Origin: Saccopteryx bilineata
Lineage: Eukaryota; Chordata; Mammalia; Chiroptera; Emballonuridae
DNA: 64,000 bases
NCBI RefSeq assembly: GCF_036850765.1
Contig: NC_089495.1
Span: 22,474,875-22,538,874 of the forward strand
Direction: 5' to 3'
How positions within the stretch are numbered: the first letter of the stretch is position 1; every line of letters starts with the position of its first letter. Of the stretch, positions 43,361-54,562 are shown in pieces. Under the pieces are notes generated by a model. It had not been told where the DNA came from, ran no database searches, and saw only the letters and a list, made by a program, of their open reading frames with translations. The translations under genes were made by a program, and so were the position numbers.

Positions 43361-44400
43361 GACAGTAGCCCCCTTTGGTGGCTTCTCAAATTTAGAGCGG
43401 ACCACCAGACAATAGGATAAAACACCTCACTTTAAAGCAACATTGGGGCAAGACTGCTGTCCCTCCCTTCCATACAGAAAGACAAGCTGGGATTTCCACA
43501 CTAGCCAGGCACTGTCTCCTCTCAACTCTGATTGTGCAAAAACCCTTTTCTCCCCCACCTGCCTCACCTGGAGAATGGATTGGCCCCCCCACCCCCACCC
43601 CCACCCCCGGCCTCAGTTCCACATCTTCCTTTAACTGTTCTTCTGAACCATTCTCATAGGAGAAGTATATAAGTATCTGCAGCAACGTGAATGGAGGGGA
43701 CTGAGCATCTGGGTGAGACTTGCTCTCTCCCTTTTGACAGAGGAAAACCTCCTTTGAGGAAGAGTGGAGTCTCCATGGATGAACACATTCCTGGTCTTGC
43801 ATGAATTTACATTCATGAATTATAATGTCAGCCAGTCTCTCTGGATCTGATTTTAAAAAGCTGCTACCTGGCATTACTCGCATTCCCCATCACCCTAGAG
43901 GAAAGTGCGTATTTGTTAACACAGAGCAATTGTGGCAGCGCTGCAGGACAGATGGAGATTTTGTAAGATGAGAAGAGTTTACCAGATGGGGAAGGGGAGG
44001 AGGGGAGTGGGTGGGCGTCTGAGGTAAAAAGTCTTTCTCCTCAGAACAAGCACTTTGGTTAGGGCATTCAAAATGTAGAGGAAATGAATGAATGACAGTG
44101 AAGAAGAACAAGGCAGAGAGCTCAGCAGGGCAGGAGTAATCGGGGACCTTGAATTTCTGGGTAGGTGACCACTGGTTTGCACTGAGACTAAGAACAGAGC
44201 TGTAAGTCATACTAGTAAAGGGAAGTATATTCAGCCTCAGAATGGCTAGAGAGAGGTAGGGCAAAATGAATGAGGTGATTTAAGATGAGGAAGTCCCCCC
44301 AAATCTACAATGAAAGAGGACTTGTTTCTTCCTGACTACAAAATGTGAATATGACTCACTGGAATGAATGTCTCAAGGAAGGAAAGGGGTAGCCAGAGAG
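43361..44400. other. Unique stretch
   Basis: No gene recognised. The frames at 43392-43883 (163 codons, minus) and 43890-44264 have no known domain. A (CCCCCA)n run lies at about 43584-43608. Confidence 0.4.
43584..43608. repeat. (CCCCCA)n, G-quadruplex-prone on the minus strand
   Basis: Four C5-7 runs separated by single A bases. Confidence 0.9.
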
Positions 44401-44404
44401 AAAT

Positions 44405-44436
<32 letters not shown>

Positions 44437-44440
44437 CAGA
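44405..44440. repeat. (GA)n/(GACA)n low complexity
   Basis: GA units pass into GACA units. Confidence 0.9.
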
Positions 44441-44996
44441 CAGCAGCAGAGAAACAGAAAGTTTTATCAAAAAACTTATTTCATAGAAAAACTAAAAATA
44501 AAATTTGGTATTTGGAAAAATTTAAGAAAGTGACATAAAGATATATTTACTGATGCATAGCTAGATAATATATACATACTATTTACAATACAACAGCCAA
44601 GAAATTTATCTTCTCTGTAACAGTATAGAAATGGTAGAGCTATCGGGATGACTAGATGAATATGAGTCAAACACAGTAGAAAAACTTGACCTTAGGGTAG
44701 AACAGACCAGGTTTCATCTAAACTCTCCTGGAATTTTGATTTCCTTTGTCTGCGAAATGGGGTGCAGTACACCTTACCTACACCAAGGGTTACTGAGAAG
44801 ATTGAATGAGAGATTGGACTTCGCATTTAAGAAGTCCTTGGGCGAAGATACATTGGTATCTCTCAAGCCCTTCTCGGGGATGTCCCCTGTGCACTATAAT
44901 TCTAATGGGCAGCAGATATTTGTCATATTTCCAACATCTAGTTTGACATATAGATTAATTGGGATTAAATTTATGTGCAAGCTCTTGCCAAATATC
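44441..44996. other. Unique stretch
   Basis: Nothing recognised. Confidence 0.35.
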
Positions 44997-44997
44997 A

Positions 44998-45047
44998 TAC
45001 ACACACACACACATGTACACACACACACATGTACACACACAACACAC
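44998..45047. repeat. (CA)n with CATGTA interruptions
   Basis: Three short CA runs separated by the same ATGT interruption, indicating duplication of a compound unit. Confidence 0.9.
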
Positions 45048-45555
45048 GAAATTTTAACTGAGGCATGTGAGAACTTTGTCTCCTTAGCTACAAAGAGTTC
45101 TTTTCAACAGTGACTCGGAGCTGAGTGGGTGGGGGCAAGAGTCAAGTAAATGGTGTGAAACCCATCAGCACCTGTAAAGACAATGTGCAATGCTGCAGTG
45201 GTTGACAGCTAGCTGAGTGCTGGTTTACACCTTTGTATATCTTCAACTGTTGCATCAAAACATTCGCCCCTAAACATGTTTGAGCATGAACTACTGTATG
45301 GGAACTCCATAACGGTAGCCATTGAACTCCTTGAGGTTCCTACCAGTTGTCACTGATCGAGTCGCTTGGGTGCTTCATTTTGCTTCGTTAATGACCTCTT
45401 CTGACACACATTGAGCTTTCTGGTCCTGAGTTGATGTACTTTATTTCTTCACTTTCGATGTATTACTTGGCGTTTATTTCTTGGCATTTTCAAGATATTT
45501 CATGTGTGTTAGTCCAGAAGGCATGTTTCCCTGTTTTCTATCCTTTTCACTCTAG
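45048..45555. other. Unique stretch
   Basis: Nothing recognised. Confidence 0.35.
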
Positions 45556-45557
45556 TT

Positions 45558-46048
45558 TGTGTGGCAAGCCGAATAATGGTCCCCCAAAGAGAGCTGCATC
45601 TTAATCCCCAGAATCTGCGAGTGTTATTATGTAGCAAAGGGGAGCTAAAGTTTCAGACAGGATTAAGATGGTTCATCAACTGAATTTGAAATAGAGACAT
45701 TAACCTGGATCATCTGGGTGGGCCTGAGGCCAATTCAAGGGCCTTAAAAGTGGAAGAGCGAGGCAGAGGAGCAGGCCGGAGTGATTTGATGTGAGAAAGA
45801 CTCAATCTGCCCTTGCTGGCTTTGAAGATAGAGGAAGGGGCCATGAGCCAAGGAGTGTGGGCAGCTTCTAGAAGCTGGGAAAGGTAAGAAACAGACTCTC
45901 CCCCTAGAGCCTCCAGAAGGACCACAGCTCTGCTGACTTTAGCCCAGTGAGACCATGTCAGACTTCTGACCTCCGGAATCATTAAGATAATAAATTGTAT
46001 TGGTTAAGCCATGACGTTTCTCATAATTTGTCACGGCAGCTATAGAAA
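45558..46048 (+). mobile_element. MLT-type LTR (ERVL-MaLR), sense
   Basis: The order GTGGCAAGCCGAATAATGG, CTGCATCTTAATCCCCAG, GCTGGCTTTGAAGATAGAGG, CTTCTAGAAGCTGG, CAGTGAGACCATGTCAGAC, AAGATAATAAATTGTATTGG and CATAATTTGTCACGGCAGC is that of an MLT LTR in sense orientation. Confidence 0.82.
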
Positions 46049-46263
46049 CCTCGTATGATTTGCATCTCCTACAATGTTGACTTGGTCAATACTGTAGCAT
46101 CAGATAGAGGCAGGCATTCTGACGAGTCCCCGTGGTTGCAGAGATACTGGCTGGTGGTCTCATGCACAAATCTCACAGCTGGAGGGCTGAGGGAAGAAGG
46201 CCAGGCCCCCGAGGAGCTCTGTCCGGAGAAGCAGGAGTGGCATTGCCATGAAACCGTCTTCAC

Positions 46264-46458
46264 CCTTCCACAGCATCCACACACTCTGCTGGACTGTCAC
46301 CCCCTTCCACAGCATCCACACACTCTGCTGGACTGTCACCCCCTTCCACACCATCCACACACTCTGCTGGACTGTCACCCCCTTCCACACCATCCACACA
46401 CTCTGCTGGACTGTCACCCCCTTCCACACCATCCACACACTCTGCTGGACTGTCACCA
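46264..46458. repeat. 39-bp minisatellite, five copies
   Basis: Each unit encodes HPHTLLDCHPLP plus Q or H in the plus frame of a 214-codon open reading frame (46055-46699). The last three units read CCACACCATCC and the first two CCACAGCATCC. 39 is a multiple of three, so the frame stays open. I see no other coding evidence. Confidence 0.95.
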
Positions 46459-46459
46459 G

Positions 46460-47298
46460 CTCACTTCCTGTTTGAGTCCGTCATTTCCCAGAAGTGTCTC
46501 TCCTTTTCTGAGAACAGGTCCACTTGACCATATAGAGAAGCTGCTCAGCAAACACGGGCCAAGGTTTCATTCTGAAAATCTCAATGTGAGAGCTGATGTT
46601 AGAAACCTCAGAGACCTCCCCCCTGCAAGTTTAGTAATAGTTTCGAGGACCAGTAAGTGTGAAATGTCCCAATGGAACATTTGGCTCTACAGAAACTAGT
46701 TTAAATACCTATTCAAGCCTTTCACGGCTGAAAGATGGAAGAAGAAATCATTTTGAATAGTTTTAGCCTTTGGGCATAAAGCCTGCTGTTCAGACATGTT
46801 TTTCCTTCTGGGACTCACTTTCCTGGCTCTTGTCCCTGTCTAGCACCTTGTATGTGGAGCTCCCCTGAGGTTTACTAGAGATATGGGAGCTCTGCCTTAG
46901 GCATCCATCCGCAAGTATCCCGAATCAGATGCTGGAGTTGTTTGTCATGAGTTATGCAATCCACCAGCTAGAGAGCTCTGTGGTGAATGGCATTTCTGGG
47001 ATGACATGAGAGTGTGGAAAGAGGGATGTCAGCTTGTCCGATAGACATGGCCCTGACCAGTCACAGGCCTGCAGCCAGGCCGAGTTATCTCTGGATACAC
47101 CCTCCCCCAAGGTCTAGCCCTGTGGGTCACTTGAGGATATCAGCCCTTTCAGGGAGTTGTTGATAAATGTTGGAGGTCAGTGGATTTGAAGTGAATTTAC
47201 ACACAAAATCCTAGAATGTATATATGATAGTAAGGGAGCAGAGAAAAGATTACACATGCACTTATATTACAGTGTGTCAAGTGCTACCACACGAGAAA
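46460..47298. other. Unique stretch
   Basis: No gene or transposon recognised. Confidence 0.4.
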
Positions 47299-47300
47299 TA

Positions 47301-47614
47301 CCGTATTTCCCCATGTATAAAATGCACCTTAATTCCGGGGCCCGAAATTTGAAGAAAAAAAAAAGTATTACATAAAGTTATTGAACTCAAGTTTTATTCA
47401 TCATAAAATTCATACAACTCCTCATCACTGTCAAAACTCCCATCCATTAGCTTGTCCTCCCCTGTGTCTGATGACAAATCACTATCTTCATAGATTGCCT
47501 CGTCTTCAGTTCCACCTATGGCATCTAATTGCCACAACCACTGTATAAGATGCACCCAGTTGTTAGACCCCAAACTTTTCAGAAAAAGTCCTTGTTATAC
47601 ATGGGGAAATACAG
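47301..47614 (-). mobile_element. Pogo/Tigger-like element with transposase tail
   Basis: Inverted ends CCGTATTTCCCCATGTATAA and TTATACATGGGGAAATACAG are flanked by TA on both sides (47299-47300 and 47615-47616), as for Tc1/mariner elements. On the minus strand an open frame from about 47525 to the stop at 47394 (43 codons) is highly acidic, rich in Asp, Glu and Ser, and ends DEELYEFYDE. Acidic C-termini are typical of pogo/Tigger transposases, so this 314-bp element is probably an internally deleted copy keeping the end of the parental gene. The catalytic DDE region is absent. The assignment to pogo rather than another TA-inserting group is inference. Confidence 0.78.
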
Positions 47615-47616
47615 TA

Positions 47617-47868
47617 TAAGTTGCTTCTCCCCTCTCTTTTCCAACATCCTTCCTTCCCTCCCTTTGTCTCTCTTTCTCCATTTTTTCTTCTCTACAGAGT
47701 CAAAGCTGCTGAAGGTCAGGTGACATCCTCTTTACTTTACTGCCCACCCCGGGCCATGCTTTGCTAGGTTCTCAGTGTATTGCTACCATCTTAGTCGCTA
47801 TTGTTTGTCTTTTTAGAAAGTATTTTTATGTTTTCTACCTCAGATTTGGAGTGAGGTGACCACTTTGT
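47617..47868. other. Unique stretch
   Basis: Nothing recognised. Confidence 0.3.
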
Positions 47869-48003
47869 ATTTTATTTTATTTTTATTTCCAGCTTTATTG
47901 AGGTCTAACTAACAAGTAAAATTATATGTATTTAAAGTGTACAATGGGATGATCGCATCCATGTGTACATTCTGTTCATTAGCGTATCCGTCACCTCACA
48001 CAG
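47869..48003 (-). mobile_element. L1M 3' end
   Basis: TATTTCCAGCTTTATTGAGG, AAGTGTACAATGGGATGATC and CGTATCCGTCACCTCACAC are antisense L1M 3' landmarks. Confidence 0.8.
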
Positions 48004-50148
48004 CTGCTCTCAGAACCACGGTGGTTCAGGAGGACCCCCGAAAACAGCAAAGAGCAGTGCACAGACAGCCGCAGGTGGGGAGGGTGTAAGGGCCGTGTTT
48101 TCGGATCTGGTCCCATCCTGGCTCTTGGCCTCTTTGTGAAGCCTGCGGGAGAGGACTGCTTCTCCAGGCTCGGAGAGGAACGTCAGAGTTAAAAAACACA
48201 CACAAAAACAAATAAACAAAAAAGGCCCCTTTTCCGCTGTGCATTTTATGTCATCACGAAGGAAGACCCATGAGAAAGGAAGGCTGGGGACCGAGGACGT
48301 GTCTGTCCCCAAGTGGAAGGCCGCTGTGTCCCCTTGCTAGAAGCGGTGGCTGGCGTCAGCAGCCGGCAGCAAGCTTCCGGGAGCCTTCGGTGGATGGCAG
48401 GATGTTCGTTTGCCAGCTCCACGGAGGAAGGGAACAATGGCTGTTTAATTTGCTTTTTATAGCAAAGCCCATTTGGGAAGAAGGGAGACAAGGGGATCTC
48501 AGAAGTGCTTCCTTTCCCTGAGGGTCGGCCCATCTGCTCAGGAGCAGGCAGCGTGCTGCGTGCAGGACACCATGCCAGCCGGCCTGGGCCGAGCATCCCC
48601 CAGTGCCAGGAGGCTGGGCCACGCGGCTACTGAGCCAATGACACGCTCGGGTGCAAGGAGGCTTGTGAAGAGCCCTGTCTGAGGGCGAGACAACTGACTT
48701 CTGTCTGGGGATTACTGAGACATATGTTCCCGGAACATCCCAGCATCCTCTCTCTAACAAAGCCCTTCTGTCCGATGTTGTTGAGGTAGTGAGCAATAGC
48801 CAGGCTCGCTCCTGCCAGTGATTAAACACTGAAGAAAAATCGATCAAACGATTGCTAAGGATCACAGATCTTCATGCCTTTGAAAGCAAAAAAAAAACAA
48901 ACAAACAACAACAACAAACAAAAAACCCCCCAAATAATAAACATCCCCTACTGCCACTGGGTCATTCATATGAATATCAATTTCTAAATATAATGAATTG
49001 AATTATCACGCTAGCCTTTCCTTTTGGGGCTATAAATACCAGAGTGAAATGTGTCGAGGTATACCAGCCAGCCCTAAATTGCTATGCTTTTTGAGTTTTT
49101 CATCTTTCCCTTTGAGTTTTGACATCTTTTTGGAGTCTAGTCTAGAAGTACTTCATTCTTCTTTTCGATTTTCCCTCGTTTCTACTGAAATTAATTAATT
49201 GCTTTGTTATAGTCATTGGTCAAATAAAAATCAATAAGCTCTGGAAATAAAACCTAAAGAATCTCCTATGAACTTATCTGATGGCTCTTCAGGTTGCTCT
49301 CAGACCCGTTTTTGTTTTATTCTTACTTCTAGGTTCCTGCCTGTCCCATAGTGACCTCCAAATGAGAAGGTATGTTAGACTGTGGAGAGGGTAAGCCAGG
49401 GGTCTTTCCTGAATTATTCTAATTAGCTTGAGGGTTTAGGGGCATGGGCAAGATCTGGGTGAGACAAGGACCTCTCTGCTGGGAGCGAGGTCCCCAAACT
49501 CAGTGAAATTTGCTGCCTGGATGTTGGCTGTCTTTATGCGTAGCCGTTCCCTCCTCAAAGCTGAGACAAGGTCATGGAGACACCCTACCTTTGCCTCACA
49601 CTTTTATTTAGATGTAATGCACACACCCAGGTGACTCCCCCTGCAAGACAATGATCAGTCCTTTAGATGACATTGGGGGATTTGTTGAGCAAGTGACCAG
49701 ACTGCTGTTGATAAAGAGGAGATAATAGAATGAAAATATTGGTCATTTGAGTCTCTCATTAGCTTTTTTTAGTCGTGTATGTTCTGGTGTGGTAGTGGGA
49801 GTTAAAAATAGTCTTATGACTACTCTAGACACGAGGGATGGAAAATTCTTAGGTCATTCAGTTTACACTTCAAGACACGTAGGATTATGGCTCTCTGTTC
49901 ATTCTCTGGCTGACTTCATCTTCACGTGCATCCTGCTCGAGAGAGACAAAGTGACGAATGAAGGTCTCAGTCTGGGAGGGATATTTGCCACCATTCATGC
50001 CAAAGGGTCTCATTCCTAGTCCATGAGACTACCTTCCTCCAGGGGGTGAGCCCTGCCCAGGCTCTCAGATTTTGGTTTTAGTTCTGACTTTCTGTGAAAC
50101 CTAGAGCAAATCACTTTAAAAAATATTCTTGTGCCTCAGTTTCCCTTC
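48004..50148. other. Unique, partly GC-rich stretch
   Basis: 48010-48760 is GC-richer, with frames of 83 to 169 codons on both strands, none with a known domain. 48890-48932 is A-rich with (CAAA)n. 48990-49260 is AT-rich with a TATAAATA motif and TAATTAAT motifs. No transcript can be inferred. Confidence 0.4.
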
Positions 50149-50465
50149 CTTGCCAGCACTGTCCAACAGAAGTAGAATGGGAGCTCATGTGCAGCTTAAA
50201 ATGGTCCAGGAGTCATGCTGAACTCATAAAAAGAAATGAATGAAATTAGTTGAATATATTTTATTTAACCAATACATCTAAAATATTATCATTTCAAGGT
50301 ATAATCAATATAAAAGTTAATGAGACATTTTACATTCGTATTATTCACTCCAAGTCTTTCAAATCTGTTGTCTATTTTATATTTAACATACATTTTAATT
50401 CATACTGGCCGCGTTTCAAGTGTTCTATAGTCACATGGCTGGTGGACAGAGTGGTTCTATATCAT
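50149..50465 (+). mobile_element. hAT-Charlie-type element
   Basis: It starts GCACTGTCCAACAGAAGTAG and ends near TCACATGGCTGGTGGACAGAG, with CCAATACATCTAAAATATTATC and AATGAGACATTTTACATTC inside. This is a familiar old eutherian hAT family. The exact name was not resolved. Confidence 0.7.
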
Positions 50466-51289
50466 GGAAAACATATCTATTGCATTTTATTTCAAAAAAG
50501 TCTTTTAATTGTTTAAAATAGCACAAAAAGACTTTGCACTAAGTTAATATCGACTCACAGGGGTTACTCTACAATAGCCAAACGGGTATATTGCTCTCAG
50601 AAACAAGAGAAATTAATGTCGGTTGCTTTTTGAAGAGTACTGTCTAGTATTTTGAAGTTGAATGGATAGCTGTTTTAAACAACTTGACAGGTACAAGTAC
50701 GGATACACAGTGATGCCAAGAAGAAATACAAACAGTCTTTTTTCCTTTTATGGACTGGAGGTTCAAATAAACTTTAAAAGATCAGATGAAGATGCTATGA
50801 ATTACAAGAAACCCCTGAGTCAAGGCCAAGAATAAGCCAGGGCAGTCAGACATGGAAAGGTAGATCCCCTAGAATTAACAAAATCAGCATATCCGGGGGT
50901 GAGGAAAACTCTAAAGATGTCCTATGAGTAATCATTCTACTTTGAGAGATAGTTTACTCATGAGTCCAAGTAACTTCCTGGCTGTGAGGAATAATCTTAA
51001 AGGACGTCCTGGTGATTGAGCTGGTATTTCAAGACTGAGGCATGTTAAGAAAGATTTGAATGCAGAAAGGGTTGTTGTAATGACAAGTACAGACAGGAAG
51101 GTGGTGGCTTGCAGGAGAGTTGACAAACTCTCGTTATCTTTCCAGTCTTGTCCCAGGCAGAGGGTGTTCTGACCAGACAGTGTAGGTATCCCAGCTGCTT
51201 GGCAAGCAGAATCCATTGGCAGAGTGTGGGCTCAAGGAGCAGCCTCAGAATGCAACGAAGTCTCCATCAGGGAGATCCCATGCCCTCTG
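50466..51289. other. Unique stretch
   Basis: Nothing recognised. Confidence 0.35.
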
Positions 51290-51383
51290 CTCTGATTGTG
51301 TAAGGACAACAGCTAACCCTGGTCAAATACCTACAATGTACCAGGCTCTTCAATGATTCTCTGTAAAAAACACATCATATAAG
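51290..51383 (-). mobile_element. MIR/L2-type fragment cut by MLT1
   Basis: CAAATACCTACAATGTACCAGGCTC is a reversed MIR-type motif. It is continued by CAGTTTGAGAATTGAGG after the LTR (51740 onward), so the LTR inserted into it. Confidence 0.5.
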
Positions 51384-51716
51384 TCTGTAGGGCTGCCATA
51401 ACAAGATACCACAGACTGGGCGCCTTACACAACAGAAATTGGTTTTCTTGTAATTCTGGGGGCTGGAGTCCAAGATCAAGGTGCTGACTGAGCTGGTTTC
51501 CTCTGAGGTCTCTCTCCTCGGCTTACCGATGGCTTTCTATGCTTACACGTTCCTGGTGCCTATTCATTCTAAGTCATTAGTCACTATGTCTCATTTTAAC
51601 TCAATCCCCTCATTAAAGACCTTATCTCCACATATGTTTGCTTATATTCTGAAGTACTGGGGATCAAGACTTCAATATATGAATTTTAGGGGGATACAAT
51701 TTAGCTTATAACACGG
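51384..51716 (-). mobile_element. MLT1-type LTR
   Basis: AAGTCTGTAGGGCTGCCATAAC, ACCACAGACTGGGCGCC and GGGGGATACAATTTAGC are reversed MLT1 landmarks. It inserted inside a MIR-like element. Confidence 0.85.
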
Positions 51717-51850
51717 GTAGGTAATAATACCCATCTTACAGTTTGAGAATTGAGGCCTGGTTAGGACACGTTACTTGCTAGAGGTCAAAAAGCCTGTTAA
51801 GACTACAATCTGGACCTCCATTTAAGGTTCTGTATTTCATGACCACTGCC
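51717..51850 (-). mobile_element. MIR continuation
   Basis: AATAATACCCATCTTACAG, GTTACTTGCTAGAGGTCAAA and the following bases match the reversed MIR core and tRNA-proximal side. Confidence 0.6.
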
Positions 51851-54330
51851 ACACATGGGTGCAGCGTGGGAGCCAGCCAGGCAAGGGAGGTAGGCAGAAG
51901 CTGGAGTCTGTCTTAACTAGGTGAGCCAAACTCAGAGTTTTCTGGCAGCAGAACCAACAAGTTCATTCTTAATACATTTAAGTAATAAAAGAGGAACCGT
52001 GTTAGTGTTCTGAAATAAGCAACCCGCAAGATCGAACGATGATGGTGTGGTGTGTTCTGAGCTCCAGGCCCCTGGTTACCATGTGCATAAAGAGCCGAGT
52101 GCACAATAGCTGCCCTAAGTGGTTCTCTTTGTCACCAGGGACCCTGGGAAAATGGGGTGATTTCTGCCTATAATAAAGTTACTGGTATGCTTGTGGCTGC
52201 AACAGGTCCAGCTGCCATCAGTCATTTCTCAGCTTCCCGCCCACGCACCTTCGTGTGGTGGATCTGTAGGTATGACCTGTCCCTTGCTGAGTAAAATCGC
52301 TTGCAGATTCAAAGGAGAGAGGATGTGGCCTGAAGCGGAAGTCTGCGGCCAGGGCTCGCACCTGCTTGGTTGGGTTAGGGCCGCGCGCCTGCGCTTCCGC
52401 TGCTGCACTGCGCAGGGATCTGGGCTGTGTGGCATTTGCTGCTCAGGTTTTTTCCCTACAGCATCTGGAAGAGACTCGGAGAAGGGTTCAAACAAACCAC
52501 GTGGCGTTCTCTGGAGGCTGAGCTCGGGCGCGTGGGTGGAATCAGCCTCGGGTCCCTCTGCTTTCTTTCTGTCTCAAACATTCACCGCACACACCCCAAG
52601 ATTTTTTAGAGGTTAGACAAATTTGCATCCTTCCACCCCCCCCCCCCCCCCCGAAGCCTGAGGAAGTGCCAGAGGAAGTCGTGTATTAAAAGAATGAGGC
52701 GGGGGCTTAGGTTAGGAAGAGGGACTCTTCCTGGCCGCTTTCCCTGTGGCCAGAATCCCCAGTCACCTTTAAATTATTAACCCTTGAGGTACGAATCAAT
52801 GGTGTACTCAACTTGGAGTTCATTACTTGATTCAAAAGCCTCGTCTCTCTTTTGCTCTCTTTAAATCGGAGCTTTAAATTAATCAGCTGCAGTCTGTCCA
52901 ACAATTCAGCTCCAATTCCCTGGGAACAACTGGCAAATCACAGGACAGCTGCTCTTAATGCTGACAACACCACAAAAATCCACCCAGCAGCGCTCAGGGT
53001 GCGAAGGACTGCGGTGGCATTGACACTGGAAGAGAGGGCTAGGGCAGAGGTGAGGCCCTCAGCTGGCCGCCTCATTTTTGCCTTGGGAGCCTGAGTGAGC
53101 TTGTCTTCGTTGCCTTAATTGGTTCGGCACTCTTTTCTTCCCTTCATAAATCCAGTGAAATGATATATATTTAAGAGTTAGCCAAACCTCACATTAGACT
53201 GTCTGTAGAACCTGAGCCATGGCAAAGAAAGCAGTGAAATTGTTGGCATGAAGCAACAGGACCCTGGAGGGTATGGCATGGAGAAACTACATTAAAAGTA
53301 GAAAAAAATGACTTTTGAAGATATTGTTACCTGTGCTCAGAAACCTCTAGTATCGGGATAAACCATTTCTGATCCAGCTCGCAAATGAGTCTGCATATGT
53401 AATCAGATGTCAGGGGGGCTTTGAGGACCCCTGTGTCTACCTAAATGTCCTGCCTCTGTGTAGCTGAGCCACGGGGGGCCACGGTCCACCTTTGACTTGG
53501 TTTCCACTAGGAACTCTCTTGTGCTAAGCATGTCTTAAGTCTCAGTAGAACTTACGTAAGGTTTGAGATGTTTGTGGGATGGAGCGCTGAATTTTCTGCC
53601 ACCCTCTGTGGCTCCCTTCCCTAATCTCTGGGCCTCATATTATTTATCCTAGATCACCCCCTAGTTGCTCTAGATTTCCCTCCCTCTTCCTCTAAGGTCT
53701 TGCCACTGAGGCCAACATCTTGGGAATGTCAGTTTCTTGCTTTCCAGGAAACAAAAGCTGGGAGTCACTACTGGAATTATTTTTTTTTTTATGGAAACAG
53801 CAAGTTTTTAGAGAAGAGAATCTTGGGATAGAGGTGTTATAGGCAATGTATCAATTAGGATGGTACCAGTGCTAATAACAAGACATCTGAGAGCCCAATG
53901 TTAATCACACCTTGTACATATAAAGCTTCAGAGGTTCCCTGGTGCTCCTCCAGTTGGGCCATGCCTCTCAGAGGCAAATAAGCCAGGTGGTTATTAAAAA
54001 CTCTCTTTAAAAAAAATGTCTAGTTTACTTTGATTGTAAGTTACTGGGACCCACAGTAGGAATTATTTTGCCATCCCCTAGTTTGGCATTTTCCAACCAG
54101 ATAGACATTGCTATTATTAAACAATGATGAAACTTGTAACTACCCTTTACTTTATTGCATTCCAAGTATGGGTCAGAGGAGGTGTGCCCTATTTACAGTG
54201 GGGCTTCCTTTTTGAACATCTGTAGGCATGAACTATTGTGCTAGGGTATTTGTAGAACCACAAGATAACATAGTACCTCTCCCAGGAGTGTAATATTATA
54301 TGAACATTTTAGAGAAAAACAAAACTTCAA
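51851..54330. other. Unique stretch, 2.5 kb, repeat-poor
   Basis: A C18 run lies at 52636-52653. 52190-52620 is GC-rich (frame of 141 codons plus, no domain). 52770-53230 is AT-rich with TTTAAATTAATCAGCTGCAG and TGCCTTAATTGGTT motifs that resemble a developmental enhancer (inference). No gene identified. Confidence 0.45.
52636..52653. repeat. Poly(C) tract
   Basis: Eighteen consecutive C. Confidence 0.95.
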
Positions 54331-54344
54331 AAAATGTTTTTCAC

Positions 54345-54370
54345 TGATTTGAGATATAGAGAGAGGGGGC

Positions 54371-54406
<36 letters not shown>

Positions 54407-54562
54407 TTAACTCATTGTTCCACATGGTTGTTCCACTTAGTTGCACCATTAGTTATACACTCATTGGTTGCTTCTCATATGTGCCCTGTCAGGGGATCAA
54501 GCCTGCAATGTTGGTGTGGTGGGACAACTCTCTAAACACTGAGCAACCTGGCCAGAGCCAGA
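54345..54562 (-). mobile_element. tRNA-derived SINE, family C, old
   Basis: The minus-strand head reads GGCTCTGGCCAGGTTGCTC, then the body. A (GA)n tract (54360-54401) represents the CT-rich tail. Diverged, with an unclear duplication. Confidence 0.7.

Noticed and set aside
46055..46699. 214-codon plus-strand open frame
   Set aside because: It is driven by a 39-bp minisatellite whose period is a multiple of three. No domain, splice context or promoter is visible.
48356..48865. 169-codon minus frame, and the 163-codon minus frame at 43392-43883, as possible exons
   Set aside because: Neither has a recognisable domain, both have open counter-frames, and I could not support splice boundaries. 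Transcript data would decide.
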